A DNA stretch of 64,000 nt from assembly GCA_000499405.2 (NCBI GenBank), contig HG738137.1, forward strand, positions 9,597,459 to 9,661,458. The letters run 5' to 3'. The notes below the pieces were generated by a model that was not told where the DNA came from, made no database searches, and saw only the letters and a list, made by a program, of their open reading frames with translations. Positions 38,399 to 49,900 of this stretch are shown in pieces. The translations under genes and the position numbers were made by a program. Source of the DNA: Onchocerca volvulus. Its lineage: Eukaryota > Nematoda > Chromadorea > Rhabditida > Onchocercidae. How positions within the stretch are numbered: position 1 is the stretch's first letter; every line of letters starts with the position of its first letter.

Positions 38399-38461
38399 GG
38401 GTGAAATTATAATTAAAGGATTTGTAAGTATTCCAACAGGAAGTGTAAATTCCTTACTACC

Positions 38462-38474
38462 AAAAAAAGGGGGA
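38462..38474 (+). other. Possible polypurine tract
   Basis: Seven A then five G then A, the expected primer for plus-strand synthesis. It lies about 50 nt before the assigned 3' LTR instead of abutting it. Either the LTR starts earlier than assigned, or extra sequence was inserted. Confidence 0.45.
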
Positions 38475-38525
38475 TAAATCAATCATTCATTCCTTCCAAG
38501 TTATTCAATTTTCCTCAGTCGGGAA

Positions 38526-38846
38526 TGTCGGAAAAATCCGAAAATTGATATAAATAAGGGGTGTTAAAGGTCATGAAGCGCTAATTTCAAATGTACCAGC
38601 AGGCCGATAATAATATGGTAAACATGTTTCCCGCCAAAACGGTAAACATGTTTGCCGCCAAACGCTCCAACTAACAGTTAAACAAAGCGCGATCCTGAGG
38701 CGCCAAATTGGAGATCAGGAAAGAAGGAGGGATTCCGAAAGGATATGTACGAATCGGATTTGGAGCAGAAATATATTCTTATTCCACTATCAGTCAAGGA
38801 GCGCCTGCGTTACTACAACAGTCTTCTACAAGGAATTTTCACGACA
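38526..38846 (+). repeat. 3' LTR
   Basis: Collinear with the 5' LTR, from TGTCGGAAAAATCCGA to TTTTCACGACA, with scattered substitutions and a 3-nt deletion in a T run. The flank ACTTTAATA does not match the sequence before the 5' LTR, so no target-site duplication is visible. Confidence 0.85.
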
Positions 38847-41800
38847 ACTTTAATATATTATAGAAAAAATTTTTTAAAAACAAACAGCAAAATGATTTTT
38901 AATCTTGCATATGAATTCAGTAAAAATGAAGTTTTAGAATTTCGAATATCAATATTGAAAGTTTCACTATTTGTTTAAAAAAGAAAAAAGTGAGGAAATT
39001 TCCAAGAAAAGAATACTTAACGGAAATGGCAAACAACAGAAATTCACACAAATCCATCATTTTTAAACTTATTATTCTCGAACGTCCGAATCTTTCGAGG
39101 GATCAAAATCTCCATTCTTTCTACTTTAGCGAACACTTATTATCTTTTCTCAACTGAATTTTTTTTCAATAAACTTTATAGTAGAATTTAAAACATAACA
39201 AAAATTCATCTTCATCGGATGAATGATCGATTAGTTAAGAAGTATGTATTTCATTTCGGGAAGTTTTTTTAACAATTGCAAGGAAAATCGTTATATTTTA
39301 ATCCTTCTATATGTTTTTATTCTATAAACATACGTTTATCCCTGCCTCAAGCGATAAATTCTTTTTTAACCAAATATGAAAAGAAAAAAAATGACTTAGT
39401 AAGACATAATGTACAGATATATATTTTCATACTTAATTCGAACTAATTAAGAAATCATTGGAAATTTTGATCATTTAAACTTTTTATTCAATTTAAAATA
39501 CATCATAAACTGATATCATGATTGTTTTTTTTTTCGAAAAGCAACATTGCAAATGTTATACTTGAATACGAGACAATTCAAGTAATTTTTTATGGATAAT
39601 TTGAGTTCCGAAAAAAAAATGAAACGAAAAAATTTAAAGGAATGATTCAAATCATTTTTGCAGATGTTCTATGTAAGTTGTTGAAATTCTACAAATTAAA
39701 ATGTGATAGATGCACAGTAGATGTTTGAATTTAATATTTCTTAGAAATTTTACGAAAATTAGAATGGAAGAATTGGAATATTTAACAGATATCTGTTTTT
39801 TAATAGATTTTTTAATTTGCATATTAAGAACTAATCAATGACAAATTAATTTTTCAAGAATGAATGCAACTTATGAATTTAGCAAAGCTTAGAGAATTAA
39901 AAAAAAGTTTTTTCTCCAATGAAATGAATTGTTTCCAAGCAATTAAATTAGAGCGAATCAATTAGCAATGTTTTGATTGCGCACAAACATGCATATGCAT
40001 CTGAACGCAAACATATTTATGGAAATAAATGCTGAAATTTAATATAAATCGCTTAAATGTTGTTTTAATTTTGCACATATTGATCAATGATCAGAATTTC
40101 GAAATAAAATTGATCAAAATGAAATCAATCATCTTAGTATTATACTTCTAAAACATCATAACTTCTCATGAGATATTTATTTAAATTTAATATCAGTTTT
40201 CAAATAGACTGCAGAATATTGCAAAGCTTCATCAAGAAGAATATATCAGTTGATGAATAATGAAATTGCATGTAACTCGAAATACTGGATATTAGATATA
40301 TTGAATCGATTTATTAAGTCAAATATTTTTTTAATTTCGATTTTTGCTTCACATTAAAAATTATCAACATTGATTTCTTTAAAGGTTTCTTGCATCATTA
40401 TAATGTTATACCGGAAATACCAGTAATAGATACTAGTAATTTATAAATAAATGAATATGTAAATATATATTATATATATGTATATAATATAATTAAAAAA
40501 TATATATATATATATTTATACATATTTTTTTTTAATATATGTATATATATATTATTCGAAAATAAAATTTCTTATTTCCAATTCAGATAAATGTTTAAAA
40601 GACAATAGATCAGAAAAAACAAAACTTTCATTTAAATTTTGATACATTTAATTATTTCTCCCTTTCTAACGTTCCATAATTAATCAAAATTTATGTAATT
40701 TATTCAAAAATGAAAAGAAAGCAAAACTTATTTGCATTGGCAATCTTTTGAGAATGGATTCATAATATTTTCAACATTTAAAGATACTTTAAATTAATAC
40801 TAAAATATAAAAAATTTGAATAATTTTTAGGCGTCAGAATTTCTTTTGTTATCAGTAATTATCAATATAACACAGCATGGACATTTTGAACTGTCCTTAT
40901 CATGAATAAGCAATCAATGGTGGTAGTAAATTATCAGTAACAATCAGTTCTCGACTACTACTACTGAAACAGAATAATCTATCTGATCCCTGATATATCC
41001 CAGAACTCTTCCATCACTAATAATACCTTCGTTTACTTTATTATTCTTTTTGATATTTTGCAACATTTCTTTCATACAACAATTATAGGATGATTTTTGA
41101 AATTTCAGATCGAACTTCAAAAAAAAAAAAAGAATAAATAAATAAGTGAAGAAATGAGACAGAAAAAGAAAAGATAAATGAAATTGAGTGAGAAAAAAAA
41201 AAGAAAAAGAAATAAATTTTGAAAATAAGAAATAAAAAAAGAAAAAATCGAAAGAAAAGATATGACAAAAAAAGTATTGAAATATGCTATATATATTTCC
41301 TAGTAGATATTGAGATTTCATCTTTTTGAAGTAAAGAAGGGGAGGATAATAAGATGAAATGAAAAATGGAAGCGATTAGTTTAAATAAAATTGAAGAGAT
41401 ATTGACACGCCTTTGGCTAAGATTCGAGAGCCAAAAAAAAATTTCATTACTTCAGGCAAAGCAGAAAAAAGAATTTTAGAAAATTTCATTATTGGCAATG
41501 ATATTATAGGCTAAATAAAGCTAGGACAGCGAAAAGTTTGAAATCGATGAAAATGATTGTCAGGAATGTTATTTAGTAAAGCAAATAGACTTTGAATGAT
41601 CCTTGTTTTTTTGATTAAATTTTTCTGACTTTAATTACAATTCAACTGAATAATTTGATTTGATTTGAATCAATTTGCTGACTAATAATTTATTCTATGC
41701 TATAAAAAAAAAGCCAATTTATCAAAAAAAAAAATAGAAGAGATTATAGTAGAAGGAAAAAAAAAAAAACAATTTTACTAATGGTTGTTATGTTTACTAC

Positions 41801-41899
41801 AAAACTTTTTTTTTTAACAACTAATATCAAAGATAACTGCTAAAAAATCTTTAATGAAAACAAAAATTATTGCACAAATAATTTACATATTGATTTCAA
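38847..41899. other. Gene-free interval
   Basis: AT-rich, with no exon of a recognised family. Long Phe-rich frames on the minus strand near 40944-41321 are translations of poly-purine DNA and lack support. It probably includes the 3' UTR of the membrane-protein gene at 41900. Confidence 0.5.
40461..40554. repeat. AT-rich microsatellite
   Basis: Interrupted AT/TATG dinucleotide tract, including a run of about ten T. Confidence 0.85.
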
Positions 41900-44800
41900 T
41901 TAACACCATTTAAAGTTAATGAACGATTGATCTACAAAATATAATCCAGATGAAAGATTTCGCCATCTCCATTGTACTGATTGTGTATCACTTCGCAAAC
42001 ATTCCGTCCATGAAGTCCAAGGTGAAGTTGAAAGATTTCGATAATTACACTTAGCATTTGAAATGCTAGTATTATTCTGCAATAAAATCTTTCAAATTTC
42101 GGTTCAAATTTTGCCATTTATTTTATATTTTATTCAGCATTTTTAATTAATACAGACCTTGCAGAAATAAAAGGAAGGAAAATCCCATTTTTCTAAATTT
42201 CGATTGAAATGGATCAAAAATCTGAAGTTAGATTTAAATTTCAAAATGATAAATTCAGAATAAACTAACTAATCTTGCTAATAAACTATGTTCATCACTT
42301 TCCCAATTATTTGTAAACCGGATTGAACGCTCAAAATTAAGCATACTAAGTGCTGAAAATGAAAGCCACCAACCTGAAAAAAAATTAAGGAAGTAAAGCG
42401 GACTAACAGATTCTTAATGTGTGTTTAAAATTTAAAATTTAATATTTGGTGACTGAAATATTAATTTTGCAATGATATACTTCCAACACTTGAAATGGAA
42501 TGTTTAAATTGTCATCAAAAAAAAAAGAAAAAATCATTACATTTCTATAGTGATGAACAAGTTGTGAACTCATTTATTTCCATCTGTAATATGTGAGAAA
42601 AAGTTAACCAAGAAAAAAAAAAGGAAAAGTTAGTTTCATACAGAAATCAAAATTTTTAAAATTTCGATTTACCGAACATGGCGATAATAGAAATGATAAA
42701 TATTATTGATAAGATTATAGATGCTATGCAAAATGATATTTTAGCATAACGCCGTATTCGGCGCTTCATTTTCACCACCAGAATTTTCGGATCATACTTC
42801 ACAGGTGTCTCTAATAACTGCAATATATAAAATTGAAAATTTAACAAGAAATGAAATTTTGAAATAATCAAAACTCCGACGATTACATATTATATAATTG
42901 CTATTCGGAGTTCAGAACAGAAATTTCCATTTTTTATCTCTACATTTACTAATGTTATCTTCCATCCTTCCGAATTCATTGTTAATGTCAAATAATTTCT
43001 TAATTTTCGGATTTCATTTTTTTTTACATCTTTTTACCTGCATTAATTCGCTTAACTTTAAATTAATAATTTCAAGCAACGTCTTTGTTCTAGTTGTAAA
43101 ATATGTAAAAATGTTTGATTTTAAATGAATATTGAACATAATTTGAGTTTTTCAAATTTTCCATAAAAATTAAGCTGAAAACACGAACTGCTGTCCCCTG
43201 TGTTTGATCTTCAATTGATAGATTTCCAAATTCGTTCGAGAGGGGAAGTATTTGTTTCGCTGGCTGAAAACCTTGTACTGTAGCATCAGATTGTGTTTTA
43301 TCGAGGGCGAAAATAGATTTTGCTGAACTAATACCTGTAATTAGCTATTAATTAACTTTCTGAAAATAAGAAAAATGCAGTTTGACAATAACTAACCATT
43401 CATTACTGGAATGATACTAATATCATTACTTAATAAAAATGCTAACAAATTCGTTATAACAAATATTATAATGTATTTATTATTTTAATTTAGTAAAAAT
43501 GAAAATCCTATTTTTTTTAATTCATGATTTTATTTGAAGAAATATTATGATCATATATGAAATTACGAATTCATATTATTTTGGGATAAATTCGTTCATT
43601 TATTCGGAGGAAAAATGGAATAATAGATATATGTCAAATATAGAGATAGACTAATAGAAGAAACTGATATTATTAAATCAGAATTTTTACGAAAATTACC
43701 GAAATTAGCTGTCAGTGAAGATTACTTAGTGACATATGAATTTGTCATGGCAAGTATAATTCTTATTATTGTATCATAATGTATTTAGATAAGATATTGT
43801 ATAATAAAATATTTCTGAAAAATATTGGACTATAGCTGAGTAGGATGGAGCCAAAAGAAGTTTTAGTGCAGATTCGAAACGATTCTGACATGCAAATCGA
43901 TCGTCTGATTTTGGTACGGATCGAACAATCTAGGAGCTCGTTAGCTGGAGTACGTAATAAAGCTGTTATATTCGGTAAAGCGAATGATTAGAGGAATTGT
44001 GGGACGAAACGTCTTCAACCCATTCTCAAACCTTCAATGAGTATGACGTTTTGCTTGATTGAATGGTACATTGGTATTGAATGTGTGCTCCAAATTGACC
44101 ATGTTTGGTAACAGAATTGGCGCTGTGAGATGAATCAAACATTGATTATAAGTGATAAAATTTTTAGATTATTATAAATTCTGTTAATATTGCAATTTGA
44201 GTACTACACCTCCAGTTGTTGATTTGTTTCGTTGATTACTACTGCTTGATTTCATTTGTAACTTTTCGGATTGTTTTTCTGGCTCTTTCTCCAATTTGCC
44301 ATCTTCTATTATTGATTCTTCCAAACGTTCCAATGGTTTCGGTATTTCTTTCCCCTGAAGAAAAAAATAGTGAAAAATGTAGCAATTATATAGATGTTAT
44401 AGATATGACAGATTAAAACTAAAGATGGAAATATTACTGGGTGTTCAGAAAAATTAAACCGTTGAAATGATATATGTAGATAAAACTTATGCAGAAGACA
44501 GATAAATTGACAATATAGTTTTGACGAATTTATCTATTTATCCAGCTATTTCTATATATTGCAAAAATTGGGGAAAGAAAAAGAAGTTGTACTTTTCGGA
44601 TTTTAAGTGATATGTTGAGTAAATTGCGGATTTTTTTCAAACTACCGAGGGTGCTTTTTTTGCCCGTTGAACTTTCTGGATCTTTCTTTTTTGAATCCTT
44701 CTCATCGCTTATTTTGCTATCTTTACTTCTGAATAATTAATAATTATTTAATAGAACTCTAACTTTTGATTTTCTATCACATCTGACAAATTCTCAGAAG

Positions 44801-44933
44801 CTTAAGGGAATGAATTTTTCAAATCATTGGAATTTCGAAAGTATGCAAAATTGGAACGTAATCTTTTAAAGAATTTACAGTGCTTTATTGTCATCTTTCG
44901 GCGATATATTCGTTTTCGCCAAGTTATTATTTC
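41900..44933 (-). CDS. Single-pass membrane protein with thrombospondin-1-like ectodomain, function unknown (5' end missing)
   Basis: Family not recognised. Exons on the minus strand, joined by phase: 44933-44879, 44728-44593, 44354-44210, 43334-43189, 42817-42673, 42373-42270 and 42076-41900 (TAA). This gives about 301 readable residues without a start codon. The first half is hydrophilic and Lys/Glu/Ser-rich (KDSKISDEKDSKKKD; ERLEESIIEDGKLEKEPEKQ). Then come a basic stretch (KMKRRIRRYAK) and one membrane span (FCIASIILSIIFIISIIAMF). Positive charge before the span suggests a type II topology with the C-terminus outside. The roughly 93-residue ectodomain has N-glycosylation sequons (NNTS, NLS twice), three cysteines, and SPWTSWTEC followed by WRWR, resembling the start of a TSP1 repeat but without its full cysteine set. 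The 44593 donor is chosen only because it restores phase. Divergently placed to DMAP1. Confidence 0.65.
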
Positions 44934-46933
44934 CTATAATCAAAATGATCATTATTTATTGTATATTTTTTAAATCAAATTGTTAAGAAAGAAATAAATG
45001 AAAACTTCAAAAATAAATGGAAGTTTGCAATTCTCAATTTAGTAGAATTTAAAATATTTCTTTCACAGCATTTCACCTATTTTTTATAAAAATTTGAAGA
45101 CTTCTTAAGAAATTCACTTATATGATCGATTTTATTTTTTAAATTTCCGTAATTTTTAATTTTCGGGAAAAATACTTTTTTGTTTTAAAATTTTTTTTAA
45201 ATTTCCATCTTAATAATTATTTTGAAAATAAATTTGTCAGTTTCTAGTAAAAATATGTCAAAAGTATGTCTTTCCAGTGATTAACACTTTTATTAGCTTT
45301 TAATACTTTGTTTTCAAAAATCTCTAAAATTATCCAATTTTTGATCAAAAGTATGTCAACATTTGGGAGAATTCTTCTTTGCATACCAACGATTAGATAT
45401 TCACTGGTTTGCATGAAAAGATCACCTCACATTTGCAATAATAAACAAATGATCACATTGTTTGATTTTATCTATTTTATACTTCTACATTTAACAGTAT
45501 GTAAATCAAATTTACATAATTCTATAATTCTCTCAAACTTTAGTAAATAAAATGATCATTTCACTGTTCAAAATAATGTAACTTGTACTCATGAAGAATC
45601 CCGTGACTTGCTACACATGGATGAAAAGTTCCATGACTTGCTACATATTTTTGAACCTTGTAGTATCAATAGATCAATCGATTTACCTCGCAGAATTATT
45701 TAAATAGCCAGTCAGATCGATAAATATTGATGAAAATATCATGCCAAAATAACAATTCAATTGCTGAAACTTGAACCCCAAAGATTCGAATCAGTCAAAC
45801 CGGCCTATCATAGTGGCACAAATATCATGGTTTTTATGACAGTCCAATTCGTCAAAAAATAGTACATGTTTGGTGAGTTTGAATTATGAGTAAGGTCATT
45901 AAGTATAGGTAGGGAGGGGCAGTAGGTAAAGACTTCCGGAGATTTAAGAAATTTCGGAAATTTAAGATTTCGAACAAACGAACATTCGCACTTTTATTTA
46001 TATAGACCAGCTGAACCAGCCACGTTCTATGCGCCGTTATCTAAATTAGTTCAGAATCGTAGATCGTCAGAAATCCTCACCTACTGCTTTTTCTTGCCTG
46101 TACCTATTGACCTTACTCATAATTCACACTCATCAAACATGTACTATTTCAAACATGTAAGGTACAGCTAATTGTTAAATAATCATTAATATTTATAGCG
46201 CCAGTAACTGGGAGAATATTCGAGTTTAACCGGGTTAATCGGTTAAAATTGAAAAAAAAAAAAATTATAGGTCAAAAGAAAAAAAAGTTTTTTTTTGATA
46301 AATGGAAAGTATGTGGTTAAGAGTATGAGAAGTTTGTTAATTTAACTAGTAAAAGTATTGTATGTCTGTATTTCTAATATAAAAATAACTGCCTATTTCA
46401 TCTTAATATCAAATGTTCCGAGTTATGAGACTTTAATCATTTGTTTTAATACTAACATTAAAAATTTGAAATTTACGAACATAGAGAAAAGGCAAATTTG
46501 CTCAGAAAATGTTGTCCATGTAAGTTACAGTTTGTAGCTTGCTATTTGAAAAATCTCATAGCATAATAATTTGTAATACATTAAACAAGTAGGCAAATAT
46601 GTTTTAAAGTTTCGTATCGAACTATTCTGTAGAAGGAATCAGAAAAATATTCTAATAAATTGCAAAAGCTAAGCTGCAAGGTCTAATAATTTTTTTATCT
46701 TTGTTTTTAATAATAACATATTGTGATCTCACTATTTTGGCTATAAAACGAAAAAATTTGTATTGCTTTAAAAGATATGACAGAACATTCTGAAATGTAA
46801 AATTTGGCTTAGCATGAATTTACATCGATTGATAATCGTCAAAGCTGATAGATTAAGTATTGGATATTTGCTTGTTTGTATCGAATAAATATCGGCAATT
46901 AATGATATTATGATTAATCTTAAAGTTATTAAG
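44934..46933. other. Spacer between divergent genes
   Basis: Holds the 293-bp inverted-repeat element at 45857-46149. It should include the promoter of DMAP1 and the missing 5' exon or exons of the membrane-protein gene, which I could not identify. Confidence 0.5.
45857..46149. mobile_element. MITE-like element with about 86-bp terminal inverted repeats
   Basis: The left end, AAATAGTACATGTTTGGTGA, and the reverse complement of the right end, AAATAGTACATGTTTGATGA, match over roughly 86 nt. Mismatches are mostly transitions and become denser inwards. The element is 293 bp, non-coding, and flanked on both sides by CAAA (45853-45856 and 46150-46153), a possible 4-bp target duplication. It is richer in G+C than its surroundings. 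The mobilising transposase family cannot be told from this. Confidence 0.75.
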
Positions 46934-49900
46934 ATGAATACAGCCGATGCGCAGGACATTCTCGGCTTAAGCAATAATTCAGCAAAGGATGACAGTTTAA
47001 TTCCGGCTGGTGGCTTAACGGATGTTGATCGAAAGGTTCTGTTTCATTATTGAAAATATTTGTTTAGCATATGAATTCCATAATTTAGTAGAAAGGGAGA
47101 TAATCTTTGTTTACTTAAGTAATTGCTTGATAATTCAAATGCTTGTTTATATGATTTATTTATTAAACTCTTAACGCATAAGTGTTATGCCAGATATTGA
47201 TCTTTCAATAAAACTATCACTTACTGTATGGTATTTAGATGAATTTCAATTTCAAACATAATTGAATATTAACATTTAAATAATTTTGTAAATCTGCATA
47301 AATTATTTATATTCAGTTAAATATGTTTTATTTTCTATAATTTTAAATAAAAAATAGATTATTTCCAATATTGAACAGCATTTAAAATCTAACTTTCATT
47401 CGATAAATTTAAATTAATTTATCCTGGTTTTAGCACAAGAAATCACATCGTAACGATGCATATTTCAAGCGACCAGAAGGTATGCATCGTGAATTGTACA
47501 ATTTATTGGATCGCGAACGGAATTTTGCCGCTCTTATGCCAACAACTACTAAAAACACGGGTTATTGTCATCAGAAAGCTCGAGTACGGATAATTTTTTT
47601 TATTATTTCCGAGGAAAAATTCTGCTTTTAGTGAGTTTATCTTTCGGACGAGTAATGACTGTTTTGTCATTGAATCTATTTTTGGTTGGCCTTTGTTGTA
47701 CAACTTTTTCCTGTCTTTTTTTTAATTCATAGACTTCAGAATTTTTGATGAATGTTAAAAATTTCAATTAATTTAAATTTTAAGATTGGTATGAGGCGTG
47801 TTCGGCCATGGGAATGGACTCCGTTCGTGAATGCTGCTCGGACTGATGGCTTAAAATTAAATCATTGGAAACGTACGGATAAACTGGATGATCTTTATCC
47901 ATTTGCGAGATTCAATAAAGTATATTTATTTATTTGAAAATTCATTTCTAGATTTTGTCGAGCAACTTCATTGGTCGTCAAGCACATCTGTTGTAACTGC
48001 TGGTTTTTTTCTGAGATTCATAGAATGGATTCTAATTGCTATATGCATTACTTGAATGTAAAGTGGAAACAAATTTTAAAAACTGCCTGTGTTTCATTTC
48101 CTGTAAGTAGTGTCTGAGACATAGTTTCATAAGGTTACTCTGATGATTAATCAATTATGAGGTTTATTCGTCAATACTTTAATGGAAAAATCTCTCCATT
48201 TTAATTTATTCTGGCTATATTTAATTTATTTAGCTTTATTTAGCTATATTTTTTTACGCTGATTTAGTTTTTTAACTTTTCAAAAGTTAAAAACCATTCA
48301 GTTGAACATTCTGAATTTTACGCTTTTCTCAAGTTTATTTTATACTTCTGATTTATGAAAAATATGTCCTAGTTTACGAAATTTGTAATATAATTACGTT
48401 TTCCTTTTACTATGAAGATTTAGGTTATCAATGTTCCAACATTTACGGATGAGGAATACGACAAATGTTTAAATTCCGCGAAATGGAGCAAAATGGATAC
48501 CCATCATTTATTCGATCTTTGTCGACGTTTTGATTTAAGGTCTGGAGTTAAGACTATTTGCCAATAAGTTAAAAAAAAAAAAAAAACGCTAAAATCAAAT
48601 TCAATAAGGAAATGAAGATTTATCTAGTCTTATAACTTTTCTAGGTGGGTAATTATTGTGGACAGATGGGAAGGTTCAACCCGTCGTACCATGGAGGAGA
48701 TGAAGGAACGGTTTTATAATGCTATAAATGAATTGCATGCATTGAGAAATGAAAATGCTGAAGTGCTATATTATGATGCCGAACATGAAAAAAGACGGAA
48801 GGAACAATTGATCAAACAGTGGAATCGTACAGAGCAACAGGTAGTCCTATACAGTTGTTGTAGAGATATGATCTAAACTTTCGAAATTTTAACATAGAGG
48901 TTTAAGACAGGAACTATAATGGACAATTTTACTTTAATATTTGGATTGCTAGGATATTGTTAATAATGCATTTTGGAAGTGTTCTCAGATAGAAGAGGAG
49001 GAAATGTTGATTGCTGAGTTGAAGAAAATTGAAGTACGTAAACGTGAGCGTGAAAGGAAAGCTCAAGATCTCCAAAAATTAATCACTGCAGGCGAAAGAA
49101 CACCTGCGTCGCCATCTACTTCGTAAGTAATAAGTTATTTGTAAGATCCTCTGAATTGCAATTAATTTTTTATTATAGATCGCTCATGTAGATGAAGTTT
49201 TTTTTATTTTCCTTCTTTTTTTAAATACATTTGTGACAGTTTTTTATTTCTTTGTTGATATTTTATCCTCTTTACATTATTCCCAATGTCTAGTACCTCC
49301 TTATTGGTGTGATCGTGCCAATCATGGTTCTCCATTGGTAGTATATTGGATGGAAATGAATTTTTAATTTTAACTTAATTTTAATTTTATTTACATTTAT
49401 AATTTTGTTATTAAATCTGAGAAGGTAAGTAAAAAAAGATGGTAAAGCGTATCAATACAAATCAAAGATGAAATGAAAGGAAATTTTGAATTGATTAATC
49501 AATAAATAGAAACAGGGAAGAAAGTTGAATTGTGCAAGAACATTTCTGGTTTATATGTAAAATAATTTCTTTTTGCAGCATCGCATCTGTTGTCCCTAGT
49601 TCCAGTATGAAAAAGTCCCACAAATCTCGACTGCTCAAGAGTTCATCTGTGTCAAATCCTTCAGTTAGTGCATCATATATACAGGCAAAAACTTATTTAT
49701 TTCTGTTCTTTTTTAATCGTTTCTGTCATAAGAATGGTAATTACCAGAATAATTTATTAAAAATATAGAATTGAAAGATTACTATTTCAGGATCATTCAA
49801 ATCTACGGTTTCCGGAATTCCGAAGTGCTGGTGCACATTTGAGAAGCCAGGAAATGAAATTACCAACTAATATAGGACAGAAAAAATTGAAAAATATTGA

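Larger units (their letters stand above)
34878..38846 (+). mobile_element. Decayed Pao/BEL LTR retrotransposon with a non-pol coiled-coil ORF
   Basis: About 4 kb, bounded by direct LTRs of 323 and 321 bp. The internal part reads, in order: putative primer-binding site, gag with stops, a zinc-knuckle and aspartic-protease-like frame, a short degraded start of pol, a coiled-coil ORF unrelated to pol, an A/G tract, and the 3' LTR. No reverse transcriptase catalytic core, RNase H or integrase is visible, so the copy is non-autonomous. The two LTRs differ at roughly 18-20 positions plus a 3-nt indel by eye count, about 6%, which points to an old insertion. No target-site duplication was found. The family call rests on the LPLPTFNGDPKSWRQFW gag motif typical of Pao/BEL elements. 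Confidence 0.85.

Noticed and set aside
38745..38978. 77-codon frame starting in the 3' LTR
   Set aside because: It crosses from the LTR into AT-rich flank, and the same LTR region at the 5' end does not preserve it.
40944..41321. 125-codon minus-strand frame rich in Phe
   Set aside because: It is the translation of a polypurine tract; most of it is Phe, Ser and Leu. No splice or family support.
43845..43991. 48-codon frame in a membrane-protein intron
   Set aside because: Too short and without similarity or splice support to call as a gene; kept only as a compositional observation.
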